The notes under the pieces: model-generated
Databases searched by the model: none
The model's input: only the letters and a program-made list of their open reading frames with translations
What the model was told of the DNA's origin: nothing
Assembly: GCF_035046485.1 (NCBI RefSeq)
Contig: NC_085138.1
Coordinates: 326,178,129-326,242,128, forward strand
Length of the DNA: 64,000 nucleotides
Reading direction: 5' to 3'
Origin: Aedes albopictus
Taxonomy: Eukaryota > Arthropoda > Insecta > Diptera > Culicidae
Translations under genes and position numbers: made by a program
In this document: one piece after another, positions 56,474 to 64,000 of the stretch
Layout: every line of letters starts with the position of its first letter
How positions within the stretch are numbered: position 1 is the first letter of the stretch

Positions 56474-58888
56474 GAGAATAACCTTGAAAGTCCCTGCAAG
56501 GGTGCTTGGGAGCAAGGTAGTGATTCCATGGCTTGGGGGCGTCCGGAAAAGGATCCGTAAATTCCTGAAATCAGGTGACATCGAGGTGTTGTGTTGTCAT
56601 GACTTAAGGGTGCGTTGAATACACAATAGTAGTTGGTAGTGGTTTTGGCAGTTCCTGTAACCACAACATGGTAACATTTCCATTACTGAGGGGCGCATGG
56701 AAATAAAGTAATTTACTTTAGAAGCTCCTTCCTTCAGGTAGGGTGTTTGAGAATTGGGAAGTGATTCCATTACATCTTGAAGAACACCAGGGTATATTAG
56801 TGGATCCATTGATTGGGAACAGTGTGATGATTGGCTGAATGATGGAGAGGCGATGCCTTGCATGTTGTGTTTGAAGGCAGTGTAGTGTTTCCATGGTTTG
56901 AGGATGCCTCTAGGAAGATTGGTCTAACTTAGAGATTCCAAGTTGCACTTGAGACTTTGAGAGCACTAGAAGTAAATCGTATTATCGCCTGATAGTTCTT
57001 GCGAGAGACGTGCGGGCGTGAGCCATTGTATTCCATGGTTTGAAAGTACTTGTAATGGGTAATACATGTATATAATGGATCACTAAAATAACTAAAATGG
57101 CCGCTATGAAGCGAACAGAAAGTGCCACTGTAGCCTTGTGTGTTTGACGTAACTCCACTGCTGTCACAATGTGTCAATGCCCATATACGCTGGCGCCTTT
57201 GTTTACACGGGGTGACTACTAGAAAAGTTTGCTTCATTGATCCACTGATTCTGTCTTGGTAGAGGAGAACAGGGTTTTCGTAGTTCGATGGATTTGATGC
57301 AACAGTTGTCACAATTACACCAAGCTAACGTGTGATGTTTGATGGTTTGTGCATGGAGTGGAAGGGAAAGCGAGACATGTTTTGTTTACTGACCCGGATG
57401 CTGGATTCAAGAATGGATTGTTGATTATACTAAGGGTTGCTGAAGCTTGGTTGTTGAAGGTTGGCTAGCTATCTGTACGCGGATGGTTGGGATTGGAATG
57501 AGAAAATTTGGTTGGACTTTGTGCGTCATTGAATTGCGTATTTGAGAAGTTGGCTGAAAAATAAAGTACAGTAGACGTTCGCTCGGTGCAAACGCTTTAA
57601 CTGCAATGCTTTTTAACTGCAAGTCTGCTAAGTGCAACAATTTTGCAGTTATTGCACCGCTATCCGTCAAAACGAAATGTCAACAGCGATGCGATGCTTT
57701 TTTGCATGCAATTTTGTTGCAATGCGATGTTTTTCGTCTGCAGCAACTAACAGCTATGTGACGTCTGTCAGTTGTTGCAGTTATCGAATTTCATTCGGTA
57801 AGTGAATCGTAAACATGTTGTAGTTATCGAACGTGTACTGTATCTAGTGTTGAAAGGAGTTGACGTCTATGATTAATAAATTTTACACCGTTCACCGAAG
57901 GGGTCAGCAATATTATGAAAAGCAGTGTGTAGTTCGAATGAAGGATAAGTTCGGAGAGTGACACACGTGGCTCCTATCAAATGAGTATAATGCACAGACA
58001 GAAAACGTGACTAAGAAGAGAAAATAGTGACTTCAAGGTTTGGGTTCATTGTGGATGGCCATGTGTTGTGTCATGAAAACTGGAATTTTTGAGAGGTAAA
58101 CAAATCCTTAAGGTATGTTTTTGTTTGGATTTGTGGGAACTCACATCGACCCGGAAACCTCTGCACCAATGGGAAAAGTCAGCTGGATGAAGAGTCAAAA
58201 CATTTGGAGTGTTAAAACAGGCATTGCCCTATGAATTTAGGCATTTTGTCTTACTTTGTCTAGTTTCTCTCATATACATTATTTATATTCATTCATTCAC
58301 TTGCTTGACGTTTTGGTGCAGTGCGGCTTATAGAATTCTATTGAACTTTGACTTCAAATTATTTCCTTGTCATGGAAAAGTGAACATCATGTAAAACTAT
58401 TGACAAAGCTATTGACTGTTGTTCATTGGTAAAAAGTTGGAATTAGAATTGGAAAAGGTTTGAAAAGCCAAGGGGATGTTATTCGAAAATAGTTGAGCTA
58501 CGTCACATCACGTTGATGTTGGGCAGCATGTGGGCCGGCATGCAAAGATGCAAGAAGGTTGATGGTAGCTGCTGAACACAGAGTCTTGTTTTGTGGATTG
58601 TTCTGATAATTTGTGTGACGGGGTTTGATAATTAAGGAGGGGAAGGTTATGGATAACTGTTTCTGGTTTCGCGGATGTGTTTTCGTATTTGACAGATGTT
58701 GGATCTCCAGTTAGTCCAATGCAGTGGTGCTTGGGCTGAAGCATACCTCGGGCTGAATTGAAATTTAGCGTCTATGCCGCAAGCCGTAGTTTGAGCAACA
58801 CTGGTCTAATGGATAGGGCTTGAAATTTCTAACCCAGAGAAGCTGAGTTGTGCGAGCAGAAACAAATAACTGACACATAACTGCAGCA
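56474..58888 (+). other. Internal region of the non-coding LTR element
   Basis: About 2.4 kb without coding signal, somewhat GT-rich. No gag, protease, RT or integrase motif was found in any frame. 57560-57840 has GCAACNNNTTTGCAGTT-type words. Confidence 0.6.
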
Positions 58889-59232
58889 TACCAAAGTCAG
58901 GTACCAAACCAAGACAAGGTATTGGTCGGTTATCCTGACGTGGAAAATAACTTATTTAGGTACTGTGTTGGTATTGATATAATACCTCAACGAGTTATTG
59001 GTTTGGTGTTGAGGACTGCTTGAGGTATTATTCAATTATGGACAAATCACTGTTTGTATGGAAAAAAATCGCCGATTATTATTTAGGTATTGCCATACCT
59101 GATGTCATTATTTACGTGTTATGCACAGAAAACACCAGTTATTATTTTAGGTATTTAACCTCTTAAACAGGGCTTATGAATACCTCATTCAGGTTGTAGG
59201 TATTCGGTTTTCCATACCTAAGTTTGGTATTC
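58889..59232. mobile_element. MITE with repeated AGGTATT words
   Basis: Ends TACCAAAG..GGTACCAAACC and CATACCTAAGTTTGGTA. AGGTATT or AATACCT recurs through the interior. It lies inside the LTR element. Confidence 0.5.
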
Positions 59233-59596
59233 TTCAGCTATTTTCTCCTGCTCGGGTGGATTCCCGTCTCGATCGTAAGGTATTCGAGATTTCCTGGATG
59301 TGATATATCAATGAGTTTTCCACAATGAGCAAGTTCGTCCAATAGCAGGTGGGGAAGGTCCTTGATGTTAGATTGCTTATGGAATGTTGCTACTGGGCAG
59401 GCCAAAGTCCAGCGGAGGCATTGTGGATTGTTGTTTTCAAGTATTGAGTTGCATAGCGTAAATGATGGGTGCTGCTGAGTGATAATAAGGCTGGTATTGC
59501 ATTTCAGAGCATGGGTTAAATTTGCTGAATTCAAGGGAGCCTGTAGTTTTAGTGTTACATAAAGAGAGATTGTTTAGATGTCAGGTTCATAACATT

Positions 59597-59616
59597 TTTT
59601 TAAAGAAAGATGGGGG
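59597..59616 (+). promoter_or_regulatory. Polypurine tract
   Basis: AAAGAAAGATGGGGG directly before the 3' LTR. The same tract precedes the LTR at 981. Confidence 0.8.
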
Positions 59617-59851
59617 TGTAGGGTTTGTACTGGCATGCACTCTCTATGTTTACATTGAGTGTGTAGATGATGCGAATTGAGCAGTTACGAATGAGTGTGT
59701 AGAGTGACAGTTGCGATAAAGTGGAGCGTCGGCGGACGACGGACAGCGAACCTGTGGGAAGTCTGGTGAATCCGAACGACCGGAGAAAGCTTCTGAACTG
59801 GAGAGCTGGAGTTTGCCGTTGCGAGAGTTGCTTCCGGAAGTGGACCCTACA
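59617..59851 (+). repeat. 3' LTR of the non-coding element
   Basis: 235 bp, followed by the CTCAG duplication. Confidence 0.9.
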
Positions 59852-59893
59852 CTCAGGTGTGGAGGTGACATTCACCCTGCTTGACTGATCCAA
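59852..59893 (-). pseudogene. Relic small basic protein, 5' part
   Basis: The minus-strand frame (LDQSSRVNVTSTPE) leads into the CTCAG duplication and would continue at 55675. No ATG is seen in frame. An initiator-like GATCAGTCAAG lies at about 59889-59879. Confidence 0.35.
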
Positions 59894-59922
59894 CGAAAAT
59901 GACGAAAGAAATCAGAGGGAGC

Positions 59923-59994
59923 AGCTTTTATGCCCTAGATTAGCAGATGAAGCTCCTCCCATTCGGCTGGCTTTTCAGTATATTTTATTTGCAT
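59923..59994 (-). promoter_or_regulatory. Octamer and TATA promoter-like unit B
   Basis: On the minus strand ATGCAAAT (59994-59987) and CATAAAAGCT (59932-59923), collinear with unit A. It would drive the split relic at 59893/55675. Confidence 0.5.
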
Positions 59995-60319
59995 GACCCG
60001 CCCCGCATGCACCAGACGCTTGAAACGGTTAATCAACCGAGAAATGAGAAAATTTCCATTTAACGAATAAAGTAATCAAAATATTGTAAGGTTAAGATCA
60101 TTTTAACTCGAACAACGTTATAATTTATCGATGTTTCACAAAAAATGGTTCGGATAGGGTTGATAAATTCCGGATGGAACCATTAGTGGCCGGCATCATC
60201 ATTCTTGCGGGGCCACCAAGCATTCAATCTTTCACTTTTCGGTTGCACCACACTTTTACCGATCCATGATGGAATGAAATAATTATCTGATTCACAACTC
60301 TTGATGAATAATTTTCTAT

Positions 60320-60335
60320 GGTCCTGAAAAGAACC
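60320..60335 (-). terminator. Histone-type 3' stem-loop, copy 2
   Basis: The minus strand reads GGTTCT-TTTC-AGGACC: six pairs, loop TTTC, the canonical metazoan histone form. It lies 20 nt after a stop. ATCAAGAGTTG follows. Confidence 0.7.
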
Positions 60336-60354
60336 GATTGAATTTTGAAAGATT

Positions 60355-60735
60355 TTAGACAAAAAATGACATGAATTTATAATGCCACGCAATGCGTGTT
60401 GGATTCCTCCGTGCTGAATGCTGAACGCCGTCGAAAATTGGCCCGCCGCTTGTTGCCCTGGATGTTCCTGATGCTATCATCAATGCGCCACCGCCAATCA
60501 ATCGGCGAAAGGACCGAGCCCCGAGGACAGCGACGCAACTCGCAAATTCGTATGTCGCTGATCTTTCTGTGGATTTTGCTGCCTCTGCCACCACCGCCGA
60601 GCAATCGATGAAACGTATTCTTTCCTTCGTCTGCTGCGTTAGACGGTTAGAAGGCGAATGTGCAACAGCACCCTTGCCGACAACCACCGACGCCGAGCCA
60701 ACACGGCCGTCAAAGAATAATGAGCGAAAACGCAA
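60355..60735 (-). pseudogene. Relic small protein before stem-loop 2
   Basis: An open frame of about 126 codons lacking an ATG at its expected start. It ends ARRNPTRIAWHYKFMSFFV, 20 nt before the stem-loop, and matches the tail of the relic at 55509. The promoter-like unit C lies about 80 bp upstream. GC-rich compared with surroundings. A replication-dependent histone origin is suggested by the signals, but the protein is not recognisable. Confidence 0.4.
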
Positions 60736-60817
60736 ACGAAGAAAGTGGGCAGCTCTCGTTCGATGCGTTCACCTCGAGACGACAAAGGCAAATGAGGGAA
60801 GATGCGAAGAAGCAGTA

Positions 60818-60880
60818 GCTTTTATATTCGACGGGAGCATCCAAAATGTGCTCCAAAATGTGCTCGATCGTGATTGGCTG
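60818..60880 (-). promoter_or_regulatory. CCAAT and TATA promoter-like unit C
   Basis: On the minus strand CCAGCCAATCACGATC (60880-60865) and TATAAAAGC (60826-60818), 47 bp apart. A direct repeat CCAAAATGTGCT lies between. Confidence 0.55.
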
Positions 60881-61120
60881 GAATAAACATGGGTTCACTT
60901 TTCCCAATTTTTCAATAGTTTGTTATTGAAAAACAGCAAATATTATTATTGGACATAATTGGTGTAAAGATTTGCAATCGATTGGTGCCAAAATTTTGAA
61001 AATTCAACAAGAAATGGCTGAGCTATTAACGCTCAAAATCTCCACTTTAAACGTAACGCGGCTGATTTCTGAAAATTTAGAATGACACCCGGTATAGAAA
61101 AGAGAGACGTAGTCCTACGT

Positions 61121-61446
61121 CAAAAAATTTGTCGGATGTGGGTTGTAAGTAGGAAAAAAAAAAATAATTCCCCCAACAGATTATGTTGATAGGTATGTAA
61201 AAAGAGGTAAACATCATCAGTTCGGTAGTTGCGCTACCGAAACAAAGATGGGTAACAGTATGTTTTGTTTTGCCCTTGAAAGCCAATACTTATTGGCTTT
61301 CAAGGGCAAAACAAAACATACTGTTACCCATCTTTGTTTCGGTAGCGCAACTACCGAACTGATGATGTTTACCTTTTTTTACATACCTATCAACATAATC
61401 TGTTGGGGGAATTATTTTATTTTTCCTACTTACAACCCACATCCGA
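61121..61446. repeat. Near-perfect palindrome, arms about 160 bp
   Basis: Centre GCCAATACTTATTGGC near 61286. Arms with TTCGGTAGTTGCGCTACCG and CCCCCAACAGATTATGTTGA. Only a few mismatches. One arm segment recurs at 63450-63530. Confidence 0.9.
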
Positions 61447-61456
61447 CAATTTTTTT

Positions 61457-61870
61457 AAGTGGGAATGGTAGAACTTTCAATTCCCTCGGTCGCACGTACA
61501 TTAGTTTTGCATTTTGTTCCACCATTTCCGTGAAAAATGAGATCCGGCTTGTGCAAGTGAGGAGTTGAGGTTAGAATTGTAGGATATTCTAGGTTAGATT
61601 TGCTATCCACTTCGCCTGAACGATTTTCAGACCCAGAAATATCGTACTTCTAATTAGTTTTCACTGCCGTAAAAAATACTGTTATGCTCAGAATAAACAG
61701 TTATACCTTGGGATCACACTCATTTACTCGTAAATCTCAATCTGACTGTAAAAAATAATGAATTTCTTTCCAATGTTTTGAAACCACGAATGAATTTGAC
61801 ATTGCTTTCGGGCAGCATCATCACGACGACGACAACACTCCCAAGCGGCCGAATCGTCGTTTTGGGGGCG
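61457..61870 (-). repeat. Dispersed repeat R, copy b
   Basis: Reverse complement of 53056-53477, ending with the 39-bp repeat. The copies differ by few bases. Confidence 0.8.
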
Positions 61871-62460
61871 AATTTGACTTCTGGTCCTGCTGATCATAAC
61901 GTTCGTTGATAGGTGTTACTCATTCTCACTGTGGAGCCTCTCTGCCTCTGCGGTTTTGTTGCTCATAAAACAGTACCACTCACTCTCGGGCTGCAAAGAT
62001 ACCATGGCGGTAATCCTCTTCCAGGGGCTTACTTAGAACAAAAAGGAAAGGTAAAATGGTCCTCGAAACTGTCGTAGTGGTTGAAATAAAAGAATCTTTA
62101 AGCCAGATTCAAAATGGTGCAACACTAAAATATGTTGTGATTTCTCTATGTTCGTCTCTATGCACATAAGTAAACATAACATGACATCTATGCACATAAG
62201 TAACATAACATAAGTAAAGTCACACAAAATGTAACAAAAATCTGTTGCAACAGGTAAAAACAATGTTATTGAGGAAAATGTTCTGTTCATCAACCAGACA
62301 CATCACGTAGGGAAATTATTGGACTATTGCACTGCACGTATAAACTTGCGGATACACGTAAAACCCGTTAAATAGGCCGATTGCACGCACTTGAAGCACT
62401 GACAAATTAACAAGCCACATTCATTAAAACAAACTATTGAAAAAAACCGTACTTCATCCT
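61871..62460. other. No gene assigned
   Basis: A local duplication (ATGCACATAAGTAACATAAC, 62158-62215) is present. Nothing else is recognised. Confidence 0.4.
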
Positions 62461-62665
62461 CGTACGCCACTATTATAAACGGAAAAAAGTCCATTTTCCG
62501 GATGATAATAAAATACGTCTTGTGCAGAGTACTGACTATAAGGTTCTCCTTTATTTATCTCGATCCGATTGAGTATCGGAGTACCACCTATGATTTACAG
62601 TTCTCACAGTGAGACGAAAGTCTCACTTATTCGATGTGTGTATTCTGTTCCACCACTACAATGGT
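62461..62665 (+). repeat. Dispersed repeat shared with 51355-52325 (empty site)
   Basis: Collinear with the flanks of the solo LTR and uninterrupted at CGGAT (62499-62503). After CTACAA the sequence TGGTAACATGA could be a primer site, so the block may be an LTR 3' end. Confidence 0.7.
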
Positions 62666-62705
62666 AACATGATAATCTTTTATTTTTGAACCAGTCCCTT
62701 ACCAC

Positions 62706-63099
62706 CTCGGTTACAAGTGTTGTCGTCGTCGTGATGAAGCTTCCCGAAAGCAATGTCAAATTCGTTCGGGGTTTCAAAACATTGGAAAGAAATTCATTAT
62801 TTTTACAGTCAGATTGAGATTTACGAGTAAATGAGTGTGATCCGAAGGTATAACTTTTCTGAGCATAACAGTATTTTTTACGGCAGTGAAAACTAATTAG
62901 AAGTATGATATTTCTGGGTCTGAAAATCGTTCAGGCGAAGTGGATAGCAAATCTAACCTAGAATATCCTACAATTCTAACCTCAACTCCTCACTTGCACA
63001 AGCCGGATCTCATTTTTCACGGAAATGGTGGAACAAAATGCAAAACTAATGTACGTGCAACCGAGGGAATTGAAAGTTCTACCATTCCCACTTAAAAAA
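62706..63099 (+). repeat. Dispersed repeat R, copy c, carrying an AATT MITE at its end
   Basis: Same orientation as copy a. It continues into CCACTTAAAAAAATT, where the MITE is inserted. Confidence 0.8.
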
Positions 63100-63102
63100 A
63101 TT

Positions 63103-63449
63103 GGCTTCTTTAGCGGTGTTGAGATAATTCCATATTCAGAATCTGCATGCAAAACTGAGCCGAAATCCAAATTTTCATGAATTTTGGTGCCCGGGAACCT
63201 ATTTAAAAATCAGTTTGAAGTTTGTTTGGGAGCGATTTGTCGAATCACCCCTCGTCGCATTTTGTACTGGGCGGAGCTGTCAAGCAGTTGGGCAGCTGTC
63301 AAAAGGTGATTTCGAAAAATCTCTTCGAAAGCGATTTTAGGTACCAAAATGAAGTTCTAAAAATCTGAAAAAAATCATGGTGGTTCAGAAAAATGTGCTC
63401 TTTCGTATAAAATCAAAAAATCTTTACATTTTTCTAAATTAAAAAACCC
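63103..63449 (-). mobile_element. AATT-flanked MITE, copy 3
   Basis: 347 bp, ends GGCTTCTTTAGCGG and TTAAAAAACCC, AATT at 63099-63102 and 63450-63453. The uninterrupted paralogue at 61436-61465 has one AATT. Confidence 0.85.
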
Positions 63450-63530
63450 AATTGTCGGATGTGGGTTGTAAGTATATAGGAAAAATAAAATAATTCCCCC
63501 AACAGATTATGTGGATAGGTATGTAAAAAA
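63450..63530. repeat. Single arm of the 61.1-kb palindrome family
   Basis: TGTCGGATGTGGGTTGTAAG and CCCCCAACAGATTATG match one arm only. It is joined at about 63530 to sequence of the 7.7-kb fold-back core. Confidence 0.7.
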
Positions 63531-64000
63531 CCCAAATTAATCCACCTAGAGGTGATAGTGCCTTTCTCGTCGTATATGTTCTCACGATCTTTCCGTCGAC
63601 GTAAGTCAAAGTGTTCCTGAATCCTGATATTTTTTAAGAAAAGCAAGCATTTTATCAAAGCCATCATTGAATTGACTTAAAACTTATTGATGGCACATAC
63701 TCCGACGTTGTGTTCAGCGTAAAAGCAGAGCTGAATAATATCAGATTTCTCAGTTGACTGCTTGAGTACCTTCACTAACATTGGGAGCTGATCAATATCA
63801 AGACGATACTAACAAGCTAAGATATAGCTTTTTACACATTTACAGATCACTTTGCGGTCTTCGATAAAGTTTTTTTTTTGCACAGTCTAGGTTATATTTT
63901 ATTGACCGTTAAAAACAAGAACGTAGTGAGTATAGTGAGACGTCTGTTTGTATGTGGGTTTAATATGTCAAGATTTTGTTCTCTTACACATATTTATCGC
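63531..64000 (-). mobile_element. Second copy of the fold-back core, cut by the window end
   Basis: Reverse complement of about 44490-44965 with few differences, running off the end of the window. The rest of the element should lie beyond 64000. Confidence 0.75.

Larger units (their letters stand above)
55676..59851 (+). mobile_element. Non-coding LTR retrotransposon (LARD type), 4.2 kb
   Basis: Two 235-bp LTRs read as identical, with TSD CTCAG at 55671-55675 and 59852-59856. A primer-binding site, a polypurine tract and 3.7 kb of internal sequence complete it. No gag or pol frame exists in any phase; the longest frames are short and without domains. Identical LTRs imply very recent insertion, so proteins must have come from another element. 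PBS and general layout suggest a Ty3/mag-type helper. That is inference. Confidence 0.85.

Noticed and set aside
55509..60735. Assignment of the relics to a specific histone (H3 or H4)
   Set aside because: Only scattered residues agree. The stem-loop and promoter motifs support a histone-type unit, but not which one.

Overview
The window looks like repeat-dominated nuclear DNA from a culicine mosquito, most likely Aedes. The reasons are two SINEs resembling Feilai (described from Aedes), many TA-flanked fold-back elements, R1-clade and other LINE remnants, an AT-rich base composition, and almost no intact long reading frame outside retroelements. No species name is given with the sequence, so this is inference. 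Nearly every stretch can be read as a transposable element, a relic of one, or a satellite. No tRNA or rRNA gene, CRISPR array or intact host gene is seen. Layout: 1-4.9 kb holds the 3' end of an LTR element, several MITEs, an 832-bp TA fold-back and a tandem set of three hairpin elements. From 5.1 to 19.5 kb lies one LINE (+ strand) split by an insertion of about 12 kb. That insertion contains a 9.5-kb TTAA-flanked (piggyBac-like) fold-back, which in turn carries a 2.3-kb TA fold-back, SINEs, a hAT MITE and smaller elements. 20-25.4 kb: a fold-back, a second dead LINE of the same type (- strand) and a small TTAA element. 25.4-29.6 kb: an almost full-length but inactivated R1-clade LINE (- strand). 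30.1-33.8 kb: a Copia-type LTR element with 237-bp LTRs, most of pol missing and a 280-bp (TA)n tract. 34-38.3 kb: the least repetitive part, with a possible first exon of a small secreted protein, then a TA fold-back. 38.7-41 kb: a degenerate GGAATTCCTGGAG-type minisatellite. 41.3-49.0 kb: a 7.7-kb fold-back whose arms are 152-bp satellite repeats. 50-54 kb and 61-64 kb share dispersed repeats, so filled and empty insertion sites can be compared inside the window. 54.5-60.9 kb: a tandem set of minus-strand relic units with histone-type 3' stem-loops, TATA, CCAAT and octamer promoter motifs. These are interrupted by a 4.2-kb non-coding LTR element with LTRs that read as identical and an intact target duplication. 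The most notable signal is inside that LTR element, about 250 nt after its primer-binding site: ten consecutive hairpins (56159-56473) with a conserved GCGGGT loop and stems that change sequence while keeping their pairing. This suggests a selected RNA structure in an element that encodes no protein. The repeats do not form a pathway. They form a time-ordered stack of insertions, and paralogous arms or copies give the order and the exact target duplications. Alignments were made by eye, so percentages and family names should be treated as estimates.
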